A program made the translations under genes and the position numbers. From Flavobacterium sp. (GTDB taxonomy: Bacteria > Bacteroidota > Bacteroidia > Flavobacteriales > Flavobacteriaceae), in contig NZ_JAPZSP010000025.1 in NCBI RefSeq assembly GCF_027531705.1, forward strand, positions 17,761-81,760: a stretch of DNA of 64,000 nucleotides. Direction: 5' to 3'. The notes beneath the pieces are model-generated. The model saw nothing but the letters and a program-made list of their open reading frames with translations. It ran no database searches and was not told the origin of the DNA. Shown here one piece after another: positions 56,291 to 63,989 of this stretch (position 1 is its first letter; each line of letters opens with the position of its first letter).

Positions 56291-56346
56291 ATTGAAATTG
56301 ACATTGATATTGAAATTGTGATTGACATTGAAATTGACATTGAAAT
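56291..56346 (+). repeat. 6-nt phased ATTG tract after the anti-sigma-like gene
   Basis: Nine ATTG-headed units (ATTGAA, ATTGAC, ATTGAT and variants) follow in exact 6-nt register and end 2 nt before the gene's stop codon on the minus strand. Confidence 0.85.
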
Positions 56347-56348
56347 TA

Positions 56349-57146
56349 TTATTCCTGATTTCTATTGGCTAATGCTGATTTGGCATTTTGATAGCTTTTG
56401 CCAATTCTGGAAATTACTTTTTCTCTGAATGTTTGTTCTAATTCTCCATCTACTTCTGTTAGCAAACTATTGGCATCTACTTTTATGGCTGCAACTTTAG
56501 TGTTTGTTTTTGGTTGCTTTTCTACCGATGCTAATAAATCGTCTACGTTTACATAAGTTGGTTTTGGATTGACCACTTTTTCTTGAGTAACTTGTTTTGG
56601 TTGTTCGTTTTGAGCCACTGCTTCAGAACTTTTAAATGGAATAATTTTTTCTTTGTTGTTGATTGAGTTGATTGGTGTTTTTTGATTTTGATTGAAACCT
56701 TTTGATGATTTGTTATTTACTGTTTGTGGTTCATTGCTTATTGTTGATGGTTCATTGTTGGTGGCTTGAGCAACTTGACTTTCTACCTTGATGCCATTTA
56801 CATTTTCTTCATTGTCATTGCTATTGTCATTGCCATTGATATTGCCATTGTCATTGCTATTGTCATTGCCATTGATATTGCTCTCCTTTTCAGTAACCAC
56901 CACATTGTTTTCGGGTTTAATTTCTGTGCTTTTTTGATTGAAATAAAGTATTCCAATAGAAAGAAAAACCAAAAAACTTGCTGCAATTCCAATGAATCGG
57001 AATGAGAAAAAAGGGGAACGTTTTGCACTCTTTGCTTCGGCCACTGATAGCATCGAGTCTAATCTATCCCAAGCCATTTCGGTTGGTTGGATTTCTCGAG
57101 CGTTTAGTTGCTCTTTTATTTGATTTTCTACTTTATTCGGTGCCAT
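56349..57146 (-). CDS. Anti-sigma-like membrane protein with Asn-rich linker
   Basis: This 265-aa protein starts with a cytoplasmic helix pair with a conserved Trp (EMAWDRLDSMLSV). A membrane helix is at about 48-67 (FRFIGIAASFLVFLSIGILYF). The periplasmic part begins with an Asn/Asp/Gly repeat (NGNDNSNDNGNING) coded by the 6-nt tract at 56811-56880. It ends in a helical tail. It overlaps the sigma gene by 14 nt, so it is the likely membrane partner of that sigma factor. Confidence 0.72.
   Translation of the reverse strand: MAPNKVENQIKEQLNAREIQPTEMAWDRLDSMLSVAEAKSAKRSPFFSFRFIGIAASFLVFLSIGILYFNQKSTEIKPENNVVVTEKESNINGNDNSNDNGNINGNDNSNDNEENVNGIKVESQVAQATNNEPSTISNEPQTVNNKSSKGFNQNQKTPINSINNKEKIIPFKSSEAVAQNEQPKQVTQEKVVNPKPTYVNVDDLLASVEKQPKTNTKVAAIKVDANSLLTEVDGELEQTFREKVISRIGKSYQNAKSALANRNQE
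56811..56880. repeat. 6-nt phased ATTG tract inside a coding region
   Basis: Twelve ATTG-headed units in exact register, with an internal 36-nt duplication, encode the repeating Asn-x dipeptides of the anti-sigma-like protein. The same repeat type is intergenic at 56291, 57709 and 58638. Confidence 0.9.
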
Positions 57147-57693
57147 TGTTGTAATTTTTTAATTTGGTAATGTTGGTTTGCAACATTTTGCGTGCATGTG
57201 ATAATTGCGATTTGGATGTTCCTTCGTTTATTCCGAGTAATTCGGCTATTTCTTGGTGTTTGTAACCTTCAATTGCGTAGAGATTAAAAACCATTCTATA
57301 ACCATCGGGCAAACTATCTATGAGAAACTGAATGTCATCAACCGAGAATTTACTTTCTATATTGTTGAAACTTTCCTCGTAATAATTCTCATCTTCAATG
57401 AACTTAACTTTTTTCTGAACTCTTATATACGATATACATTCGTTTATCATGATTCGTCTAATCCAACCTTCAAAACTGCCTTTGTGTTCAAAATGCTTTA
57501 AGTTGGTAAACACTTTCATAAAGGCCGTAATCATTACATCTTCTGCTTGTTGTAAATCTTTTATATATTGTCGGCAAACACTTAACATTTTTGGAGAAAA
57601 TTTTGAATAAATCTGATGTTGCGCATGACGATTGTTCTCGACAGCCAACTCGATTAGTTCTTTTTCTTCTTGATGTAAGTTGATTACTTTCAT
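57133..57693 (-). CDS. ECF-type RNA polymerase sigma factor (second)
   Basis: This 186-aa protein has region 2 (DVMITAFMKVFTNLKHF, GWIRRIMINECISYI) and region 4 (LPDGYRMVFNLYAIEGYKHQEIAELLGINEGTSKSQLSHARKML). It overlaps its anti-sigma-like partner by 14 nt. A GCAACC-N16-CGTCTA site lies 95 nt upstream, and the identical site precedes the neighbouring DUF4395 gene; it probably transcribes itself and that gene. Confidence 0.94.
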   Translation of the reverse strand: MKVINLHQEEKELIELAVENNRHAQHQIYSKFSPKMLSVCRQYIKDLQQAEDVMITAFMKVFTNLKHFEHKGSFEGWIRRIMINECISYIRVQKKVKFIEDENYYEESFNNIESKFSVDDIQFLIDSLPDGYRMVFNLYAIEGYKHQEIAELLGINEGTSKSQLSHARKMLQTNITKLKNYNNGTE

Positions 57694-57708
57694 TGTTCAA
57701 AGGCAATT

Positions 57709-57755
57709 TCAAAATTCAATTTCAAACTCAATATTTGTCATTGCTATTGCAATTG
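57709..57755 (+). repeat. 6-nt phased tract in the leader of the second ECF gene
   Basis: From 57716, TCAATT, TCAAAC, TCAATA, TTTGTC, ATTGCT, ATTGCA and ATTGAT keep exact register. The TCAA-to-ATTG switch is the same as at 37008-37078. Confidence 0.8.
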
Positions 57756-57787
57756 ATTTTTGATATTGAATTAGACTTCTATTTACA

Positions 57788-57815
57788 TAGACGATTCTCG
57801 TTGCAAAATGGTTGC
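57788..57815 (-). promoter_or_regulatory. Putative ECF-sigma promoter of the second ECF operon
   Basis: The minus strand reads GCAACC-N16-CGTCTA. The AAC and CGTC cores are classical for ECF sigma factors, and both halves and spacing are identical to the site at 58538. Confidence 0.7.
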
Positions 57816-57833
57816 ATGATGATTAAAAATTTT

Positions 57834-58496
57834 TTATTTTATTTTCTCAACAGTTTGTTTTCCAAACAGATCATACGGTTTTTCGTGAAACTTTGTATCA
57901 AAAAATTGCGCTATTGTTAACAAAAATGCGACAAATATCAATACAATTGCAATTTGAACTATTGATGTCTTTTGAATTTCGGCTTTTGTTTTAACATCGC
58001 ATATTTCACCTGGACAATATTGTGCTTTATCTTTATAAAAAAGTCCGTATAGTTTACAGCCTATGCAAATGCCAAATGCTGTTTCAAAAAACATAAATAT
58101 AAGACAGACTAAACAAACTAATCCCGTTATTATACCGTATGCGTTTACAATTACCAGTAACACGAACATAGTTGCCGAAAGCACAAGACCAATTAGCCAT
58201 GCGACTTTTTTTTGTTGTGCGCCAACATATTCAGGGTTTTGGTTTCTAACAATAAGTCTTGCTACTATTAGCGTTGGTGCAAACTTCGGATTGATGAAAA
58301 TTCTAATGATAAAATCGGTTAAGAAAACGGTTAACACATATTTTACTGGCACAAAATTTCCTTCAAATAGAATAAACATTAAGGAAAGAAAAACGGCAAA
58401 AAACAACATACCAGCTGCTGCTCTAATTTCTCTTTCGTTCAAAACTCGAATGTTGTATCCTTCTACTTCTTCTCCAAACTGTATTACTTTGTTCAT
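57834..58496 (-). CDS. DUF4395 membrane protein
   Basis: This 220-aa protein has four to six hydrophobic segments and the DUF4395 pattern NEREIRAAAGMLF, INPKFAPTLIVARLIVRNQNPEYVGAQQKKVAW and FETAFGICIGCKLYG. A C-terminal extension has CPGEIC and one more membrane helix. The function is unknown. An ECF-type promoter lies 42 nt upstream. Confidence 0.88.
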   Translation of the reverse strand: MNKVIQFGEEVEGYNIRVLNEREIRAAAGMLFFAVFLSLMFILFEGNFVPVKYVLTVFLTDFIIRIFINPKFAPTLIVARLIVRNQNPEYVGAQQKKVAWLIGLVLSATMFVLLVIVNAYGIITGLVCLVCLIFMFFETAFGICIGCKLYGLFYKDKAQYCPGEICDVKTKAEIQKTSIVQIAIVLIFVAFLLTIAQFFDTKFHEKPYDLFGKQTVEKIK

Positions 58497-58537
58497 AATG
58501 CTATAGATTTAATTGATTGATGATGGTTCTATTAGCA

Positions 58538-58565
58538 TAGACGCTTTTGGTTGTAAAAAGGTTGC
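58538..58565 (-). promoter_or_regulatory. Putative ECF-sigma promoter of the DUF4395 gene
   Basis: The minus strand reads GCAACC-N16-CGTCTA, identical in both hexamers and spacing to 57788-57815. It suggests that this gene is in the regulon of the adjacent ECF sigma factor. Confidence 0.7.
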
Positions 58566-58594
58566 ATGTGAATTTTAAAATTCCAAAAAAATAA

Positions 58595-58665
58595 ATTCCA
58601 AATTCCAATATCAAATCAAAACAACTTCATTTTTGACATTGCAATTGATATTGACTTTGACATTG
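58595..58665 (+). repeat. 7-nt tract merging into a 6-nt tract
   Basis: ATTCCAA, ATTCCAA, TATCAAA and TCAAAAC (7-nt) are followed after a short gap by TTTGAC, ATTGCA, ATTGAT, ATTGAC, TTTGAC and ATTGTT (6-nt). Two unit types therefore meet in one spacer. Confidence 0.7.
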
Positions 58666-58666
58666 T

Positions 58667-59644
58667 TTATTTCTTTCTTTCAATTACATAGTTAACCATC
58701 AAGGTTAAGCTTTCTTTATATTCGGAGTTGGGAAAGTTTTGAATAAGCGCTAGTGCTTCTTGTTGGAATTGCACCATTTTTTCTTCGGCGTAGGATAATC
58801 CGTTTTTGTCTTTTACAAATTGGATTACTTCTTTCACTCGCTTTTTGTCTTTGTTATGATTTTTGATAGAATTGATGCACCAACTCTTTTCTTTTGAAGT
58901 ACAATTATTTAATGCATAAATCAGTGGCAACGTCATCTTTTGCTCTTTGATGTCAATTCCTGTTGGTTTCCCTATAGCATCGTCGGTGTAGTCGAATAAA
59001 TCATCTTTTATCTGAAACGCCATTCCGATGAGTTCACCAAACTTTCGCATGGTTTCAACTTGTACTTCATCTTCCGAAACAGATTTGGCTCCAAGTGCAC
59101 AACAAGCGGCAATAAGTGTGGCTGTTTTTTGGCGGATGATTTCGTAGTAAACCGATTCATCAATATCTAATCTTCGTGCTTTTTCTATTTGAAGTAATTC
59201 GCCTTCACTCATTTCACGTACCGCTACTGAAATGATTCTAAGTAAGTCAAAATCGCCGTTGTCTATTGAAAGCAACAATCCTTTTGAAAGTAAATAATCT
59301 CCAACAAGTACGGCAATTTTATTTTTCCAAAGAGCATTTATAGAGAAAAAACCTCTTCTTCTGTTACTATCATCAACCACATCATCGTGAACTAAAGTAG
59401 CGGTATGAATTAACTCAATAACCGAAGCACCTCGATAGGTTCGTTCGTTTACAGTTCCACCTGAAATCATTTTGGCGGTTAGAAACACGAACATTGGTCG
59501 CATTTGTTTTCCCTTACGATTTACAATATAATAGGTAATTCTGTTAAGCAACGCCACTTTGGAGGACATGGATTCGAAGAACTTCTTCTCGAAAAGTTCC
59601 ATCTCTACATTAATGGGTTGTTTTATTTGCGAAGTTATATTCAT
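58667..59644 (-). CDS. Polyprenyl synthetase (trans-isoprenyl diphosphate synthase)
   Basis: From ATG 59644 the protein is 325 aa, the normal size. It has the two Asp-rich motifs, VHDDVVDDSNRRRG (about 96-109) and QIKDDLFDYTDD, that bind prenyl-diphosphate via magnesium. It likely makes the quinone side chain, with chain length not readable. The track's 59881 start adds 79 residues covering repeat DNA and is rejected. Confidence 0.94.
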   Translation of the reverse strand: MNITSQIKQPINVEMELFEKKFFESMSSKVALLNRITYYIVNRKGKQMRPMFVFLTAKMISGGTVNERTYRGASVIELIHTATLVHDDVVDDSNRRRGFFSINALWKNKIAVLVGDYLLSKGLLLSIDNGDFDLLRIISVAVREMSEGELLQIEKARRLDIDESVYYEIIRQKTATLIAACCALGAKSVSEDEVQVETMRKFGELIGMAFQIKDDLFDYTDDAIGKPTGIDIKEQKMTLPLIYALNNCTSKEKSWCINSIKNHNKDKKRVKEVIQFVKDKNGLSYAEEKMVQFQQEALALIQNFPNSEYKESLTLMVNYVIERKK

Positions 59645-59752
59645 TATTGAAAGCAAAAATAAGGATTTTGTATTTACAAATGATGTTGTTATAGTAAACT
59701 TAACTTTTAGACAATATAAAAAAATTAACTCGCCGATGAAACGGTTCTTTCT

Positions 59753-59951
59753 TTTAAAACCACATAGAAATATAGTTCTATTTTTTGGCGCTTTGCTTGA
59801 AGCTTTAACCACAAAGAGCACGAAGAAGGCACAAAGTTCGCAAAGGTTTGATAGAACGCGGATGAAACGGATGCTTCGCAAACGCGGGTTTACACTGATT
59901 TTTTTTGGAGTACTGATTGAAGAAATTAGAGAAATCTTTATAATTTATTGC
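59753..59951 (+). repeat. Composite repeat locus A, blocks before the long hairpins
   Basis: The 884-nt gene-free gap 59645-60528 starts with plain sequence. Then come AACCACATAG...TTCTATTTTTTGGCGC, the 9/11/9/9 tract CACAAAGAG / CACGAAGAAGG / CACAAAGTT / CGCAAAGGT (from 59811), an ACGCGGATG...ACGCGGG block (59856), and AGAAATTAGAGAAATCTTTATAA (59920). The same blocks in the same order recur at 63598-63860. Confidence 0.75.
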
Positions 59952-60180
59952 TTCTAAGTTCTCGATACAATTTTTGTATAATAGCTGGCGCAATTACACA
60001 AAAACCAATCGAAGTGACGTTAGTTTTGGGTTGACGAATTCGTTTTTTTAAGAAAATAAACCTATAGGTCCTATAAGAACTAAACTTGTAATTTCCCCAA
60101 TCGTCACTTCGAGTAATTTTGTGTTTCGAAAACGCTAGTTTTTGAAATGTAAAATTGTATCGAGAACCTATGGAAAACTG
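59952..60180. repeat. Long hairpin repeat, copy 1
   Basis: The left arm TTCTCGATACAATTTT...CGAAGTGACG (59959-60019) is an imperfect reverse complement of the right arm CGTCACTTCGAG...TGTATCGAGAA (60102-60166). The unit ends CCTATGGAAAACTGG. It encodes no protein. Confidence 0.82.
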
Positions 60181-60189
60181 GTTTTTGTT

Positions 60190-60411
60190 TCTAAGTTCTC
60201 GATACATTTTATAAAAAGCTAGCGCATTTTATAAAACACTCGAAGTGACGGTAGTAATAATTTGATATGACTTGCTTTTAAGAAATATAAATCTATAAGC
60301 CCTAGAAAAACTATACTCGTTCTTTTTCCTATCGTCACTTCGAGTGATTTTATGTTTCGAAAACACTAGTTTTTGAAATGTAAAATTGTATCGAGAACCT
60401 ATGGAAAACTG
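60190..60411. repeat. Long hairpin repeat, copy 2 (tandem)
   Basis: This copy has the same architecture as copy 1 with the left arm at 60196-60250 and right arm at 60333-60397. The right halves of the two copies differ at only about five positions in 80. The following 60412-60528 is plain AT-rich sequence with no clear promoter. Confidence 0.82.
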
Positions 60412-60528
60412 ACACTATTATCTTAAAGTTCCTGATGCGTTTTAAACTTTTATCAAAAAAAATAATTTTCAATTAAACCTTTTTGAGTTGTAATTGTCTT
60501 ATTATTAAACCGTAAAAAAATATAGAAT

Positions 60529-61395
60529 ATGAAAACTACTCAATTTATTTTAGGATTAGCTTTAGCTATTACTTTTTTTAGCTGTAACAGAGATGACTAT
60601 GAAGATAGAGGAACTATCACATCGGAGGAAATGCAATTAAATGCAAAAATTGACATTGCTAGTGATGATGTGTCAAATATTGTGGAAGAACAACTTACCG
60701 TAGATGATGGCATTGTTGGCAGAGGTACAACATCTGCCGTACAATTTTTGCCTGCTTGTGCAGTAGTGACTAGAGTTCCAGAAACAGGTGTTCCTGCTGT
60801 TGGTCAGAATATTGTTAAAACTATTAATTTTGGCACTACTGGTTGCGAAATGCCAAATAGGAATGTACTTAAAGGTGTTATCATAATTACCATTCCTTAT
60901 TTACCAAATGCTACTACTCATACTATCACTTATCAGTTTGTAAATTTCTATCATAATGCTATCAAGTTTGACGGAACTAAAACTTTTTCAAGAACCATGA
61001 GCGCTGCAGTTGATGGGCATCCTATTGTAACAATGAATATGGACTTGAATGCTACTTTCCCTAACGGAAATGTTTATACAAGAGTGGGAACTAGAGTTAG
61101 AGAGATTATAGAGGGTATGAATACTCCAGCCGTTTTAATTGATAATATCTATAAAATTACTGGAAGTTGGACTACAACTTTTCCTAACACAACAGTTCAA
61201 ACGAGCACTATTACAACGCCTCTTAATGTAAAGATGAGCTGTATGTCGGTTAATAAACCGTTGCTTGTGTCTGGTGTTATAACTATTACTAGAAATAATA
61301 ATGTTGCCACACTAGATTATGGTGATGGTACTTGTGATAATCTTGCTACTTTTACTTTAAATGGTGTCGCCTATCAAATTACATTTGGTAATTAA
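60529..61395 (+). CDS. Uncharacterised secreted lipoprotein
   Basis: This 288-aa protein has a lipobox (AITFFSCNRD). After an acidic stretch (to about residue 60), it is a beta-rich domain with repeating Thr-rich strands (GVIIITIPYLPNATTHTITYQFV, GSWTTTFPNTTVQTSTITT) and three or four cysteines. No known family is recognised. It is an isolated gene enclosed by repeats. Confidence 0.72.
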   Translation: MKTTQFILGLALAITFFSCNRDDYEDRGTITSEEMQLNAKIDIASDDVSNIVEEQLTVDDGIVGRGTTSAVQFLPACAVVTRVPETGVPAVGQNIVKTINFGTTGCEMPNRNVLKGVIIITIPYLPNATTHTITYQFVNFYHNAIKFDGTKTFSRTMSAAVDGHPIVTMNMDLNATFPNGNVYTRVGTRVREIIEGMNTPAVLIDNIYKITGSWTTTFPNTTVQTSTITTPLNVKMSCMSVNKPLLVSGVITITRNNNVATLDYGDGTCDNLATFTLNGVAYQITFGN

Positions 61396-61458
61396 TATTG
61401 ATTTTTATTTTCAGAAGAAAGGTTCCAGTTTTTTGGGGCCTTTTTTTGTTTGGTTTTT

Positions 61459-61602
61459 AACCACAAAGGACACGAAGAAGGCACGAAGGGCGCGAAGGTT
61501 TTTTGGAACACAGATTAAAGAAATTAGAGAAATCTTTATAATCTTTTTACTTCATCTATTCATCATATCACCACTTCGTACCTCGTATTTCGTACCTCGT
61601 CC
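61459..61602 (+). repeat. Composite repeat locus B
   Basis: CACAAAGGA / CACGAAGAAGG / CACGAAGGG / CGCGAAGGT (61462-61499) is followed by TTTTTTGGAACACAGATT and the AGAAATTAGAGAAATCTTTATAATC block. A 7-nt tract TTCGTAC, CTCGTAT, TTCGTAC, CTCGTCC (61575-61602) ends next to the rlmN stop. Confidence 0.75.
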
Positions 61603-61605
61603 CTT

Positions 61606-62643
61606 TTATGATTTGTTGGCTAGTTGACCACAAGCAGCGTCTATGTCTTTTCCTCTGCTTCGGCGGACTTTGGCTACTATATCGTGTTTGGATAATTCAG
61701 TTATGTATAAATTGATGGCTTCGTCGGATGCTTGTTGGAATTCACCGTCGTCTATTGGATTGTATTCTATTAGATTGACTTTGCAGGGAACGTATTTGCA
61801 GAATTTTACTAGAGCATCAACGGCTTCTTTGTTGTCATTGATTCCTTTCCATACAACATATTCGTAGGTAATTTTGCTTTTGGTTTTTCTATACCAATAG
61901 TCCAAGCTTTCTCTTAAATCTTTTAGTGGAAAGTTGACAGTAAACGGCATAATTCTATTACGAACCTCATCTATTGCAGAATGTAGCGAAACGGCTAATT
62001 TGACTTTTACCTCATCGTCTGCCATTTTCTTAATCATCTTCGGAATTCCCGATGTGGAAACTGTGATTCTTTTGGGTGACATACCTAATCCTTCGTTGGA
62101 GGTTATCATGTCGATGGCTTTCATTACGTTGGGGTAATTCATAAGTGGTTCACCCATTCCCATAAAAACGATGTTGGACAACGGATGGTTGTAATATAAA
62201 CGACTTTCTTTATCGATTGCCACTACTTGATCATAAATTTCGGCTGGTTCAAGGTTGCGCATTCTTTTGAGGCGCGCTGTTGCACAGAAATTACAATCTA
62301 AACTGCAACCTACTTGTGAAGAAACGCAGGCGGTTGTTCGGGTTTCTGTTGGAATTAGAACGCTTTCAACAACTAAACCATCGTGAAGTCTTACGGCATT
62401 TTTTACGGTTCCGTCGTCACTACGCTGCATGGTATCAACTTTGATGTGATTGATGACAAAATTAGCTTCGAGCATAGCACGGGTTTCTTTGGAGACGTTG
62501 GTCATGTCTTCAAATTTATGTGCGCCTTTGCTCCACAACCATTCATATACCTGATTGCCTCTAAAGGCTTTGTCTCCATTGGCTACAAAAAAGTCTCTGA
62601 GTTGTTCTTTAGTGAGGCTTCGAATGTCTTTTTTCTCCATCAT
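61606..62643 (-). CDS. rlmN: 23S rRNA (adenine-2503-C2)/tRNA-A37 methyltransferase RlmN
   Basis: This radical-SAM enzyme of 345 aa has the cluster motif GCSLDCNFCATA (CxxxCxxC), GMGEPLMNYPNVMKAI and VSTSGIPKMI. The catalytic cysteines lie in TACVSSQ and near the end in DIDAACGQL. The start is one of two adjacent ATG (62643 or 62640); the track's 62703 extends into repeat DNA. Confidence 0.97.
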   Translation of the reverse strand: MMEKKDIRSLTKEQLRDFFVANGDKAFRGNQVYEWLWSKGAHKFEDMTNVSKETRAMLEANFVINHIKVDTMQRSDDGTVKNAVRLHDGLVVESVLIPTETRTTACVSSQVGCSLDCNFCATARLKRMRNLEPAEIYDQVVAIDKESRLYYNHPLSNIVFMGMGEPLMNYPNVMKAIDMITSNEGLGMSPKRITVSTSGIPKMIKKMADDEVKVKLAVSLHSAIDEVRNRIMPFTVNFPLKDLRESLDYWYRKTKSKITYEYVVWKGINDNKEAVDALVKFCKYVPCKVNLIEYNPIDDGEFQQASDEAINLYITELSKHDIVAKVRRSRGKDIDAACGQLANKS

Positions 62644-62684
62644 GGGGCAAAGATAGTTATTTTTTGGAAGTTGTGTGACTTGCG

Positions 62685-62936
62685 GTCTAACCACAAAGAG
62701 CACGAAGAAGGCACCAAGGTCACAAAGGTTTTTTGGAACACAGACCTGTCTGCCGACAGGAGGGTTTAAGAAATTAGAAAAATTTTGATAATCTTTTTAT
62801 TGCTTCAAAGCTCTCGATACATCCGCCGCGGCGGAAACTCGAAGTGACGGCTGTGGTAGCTTGATGTATTCGTTTTTGGAATTTGTTATTTGCTTTTTGG
62901 GATTTTCCTTTTGTTATTTGTTCTTTGTACTTTTGC
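62685..62936 (+). repeat. Composite repeat locus C
   Basis: The gap 62644-62953 holds, in order, CACAAAGAG / CACGAAGAAGG / CACCAAGGT / CACAAAGGT (62692-62729), the hairpin CCTGTC-TGCC-GACAGG (62745-62760), AGAAATTAGAAAAATTTT, a short CTCTCGATAC...CGAAGTGACGG copy with the palindrome TCCGCCGCGGCGGA inside (62811-62850), and nine 7-nt units such as TTTTGGA, ATTTGTT and ATTTGCT (62874-62936). Confidence 0.75.
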
Positions 62937-62953
62937 TTCTTAAATTTATTATT

Positions 62954-63595
62954 ATGCATTTTCTTTCCGACGATTTAGAACATTATATTGAGAAACACTC
63001 ACAAAAAGAGCCTGAGCTTTTGGCGCAATTGAATAAGGAAACGTATCAAAAGATATTGTTACCACGTATGTTGAGTGGGCATTTTCAAGGGCGTGTTTTG
63101 AGTATGCTTTCTAAGTTGATTCGTCCTGTGACTATTCTTGAAATTGGTACTTATACGGGTTATTCGGCTTTGTGTTTGTGTGAAGGTATGCAAGAAAATG
63201 GTGTTTTGCATACTATTGATATTAAGGAGGAATTGATTGATTTTCAAAGAAAGTATTTTGATAAGTCGCCTTGGGGTTCACAGATTGTGCAACATTTGGG
63301 TGAGGCTTTAGATATTATTCCAGCTATTGATACTACGTTTGATTTGGTTTTTATTGATGCCGATAAGGAGAATTATATTAATTATTTTCATCTGATTGTT
63401 CCCAAAATGAATAAGGGTGGTATTATTCTTTCGGATAATGTTTTATGGAGTGGAAAAGTTGTGGAAGAAGTAAATCCGAATGATGTTTCGACTACTATCT
63501 TGCTTGAGTATAATACGCTATTGAATACGGATGCGAGAGTGGAAACGGTTTTGTTGCCTATTCGGGATGGGTTGACGGTTAGTAGGGTTTTGTAG
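62954..63595 (+). CDS. Class I SAM-dependent O-methyltransferase
   Basis: This 213-aa protein has the SAM loop LEIGTYTGYSALCLCEGM (about 56-73), DIKEELIDFQRKYF, and the metal/catechol-site motif LVFIDADKENYINYF of the PF01596 family. The substrate is unknown. The start is ATG 62954; the track start at 62861 adds a hydrophobic stretch translated from a 7-nt repeat tract. Confidence 0.92.
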   Translation: MHFLSDDLEHYIEKHSQKEPELLAQLNKETYQKILLPRMLSGHFQGRVLSMLSKLIRPVTILEIGTYTGYSALCLCEGMQENGVLHTIDIKEELIDFQRKYFDKSPWGSQIVQHLGEALDIIPAIDTTFDLVFIDADKENYINYFHLIVPKMNKGGIILSDNVLWSGKVVEEVNPNDVSTTILLEYNTLLNTDARVETVLLPIRDGLTVSRVL

Positions 63596-63597
63596 GG

Positions 63598-63924
63598 CTT
63601 AACCACGAGGGACACGAAGAAGGCGCGAAGGACACGAAGGCTTTTTTTAACCACATAGAAACATAGTTTTTATAGTTCTATTTCTAGGCGCTGCGCTTGG
63701 GATGGGTTACATAGTTTTTGGCGCTGCGATTGGGATGGGAACGCGGATGAAACGGATGCTTCGCAAACGCGGATTTGCACGGATTTTTTTGGAGCACGGA
63801 CCTGTCTGCCGACAGGCAGGTTGAAGAAATTTGAGAACTCTTTATGATTTATTGCTTCTAAGTTCTCGATACAATTTTAGTGTAATAGCTGGCGCAATTA
63901 CACAAAAACCACTCGAATTGACGG
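63598..63924 (+). repeat. Composite repeat locus D
   Basis: The last 405 nt hold no gene. CACGAGGGA / CACGAAGAAGG / CGCGAAGGA / CACGAAGGC (63602-63639) is followed by AACCACATAG...GGCGCTGCG (twice), ACGCGGATG...GGATTTGCACGG, CCTGTCTGCCGACAGGCAGG, AGAAATTTGAGAACTCTTTATG and a left arm of the long hairpin repeat (63863-63924) nearly identical to copy 1. Confidence 0.75.
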
Positions 63925-63956
63925 TAGTGGTAGATTGATGAATTCTTATCGTCAAA

Positions 63957-63989
63957 AGACCTGACAGGTTTTAAAAACCTGTCAGGTCT
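63957..63989. terminator. Perfect 33-nt palindrome, hairpin at window end
   Basis: AGACCTGACAGGTTTT (63957-63972) pairs perfectly with AAAACCTGTCAGGTCT (63974-63989). It may be a bidirectional terminator for a gene beyond the window, or another dispersed hairpin. Confidence 0.6.

Noticed and set aside
56766-57005. Plus-strand ORF rich in Ile-Ala repeats (VIAIDIAIVIAIV) that looks like a membrane protein
   Set aside because: It is the antisense reading of the 6-nt ATTG tract within the anti-sigma-like gene; it has no plausible start or context.
58063-58506. 147-aa plus-strand ORF opposite the DUF4395 gene
   Set aside because: It is a shadow of the minus-strand membrane protein, which has recognisable family motifs.
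59645-59881. N-terminal extension of the polyprenyl synthetase proposed by the ORF track
   Set aside because: It is translated from repeat DNA, is unlike the family, and MNITSQIKQP at 59644 gives the normal length.
61361-61627. ORF over composite repeat locus B
   Set aside because: The translation follows the CACGAAGAAGG tract and other repeat blocks; similar fragments appear at each repeat locus.
62861-62953. Signal-anchor extension of the O-methyltransferase
   Set aside because: The hydrophobic residues come from the TTTTGGA/ATTTGTT 7-nt tract; homologues begin near MHFLSDDLEHY.
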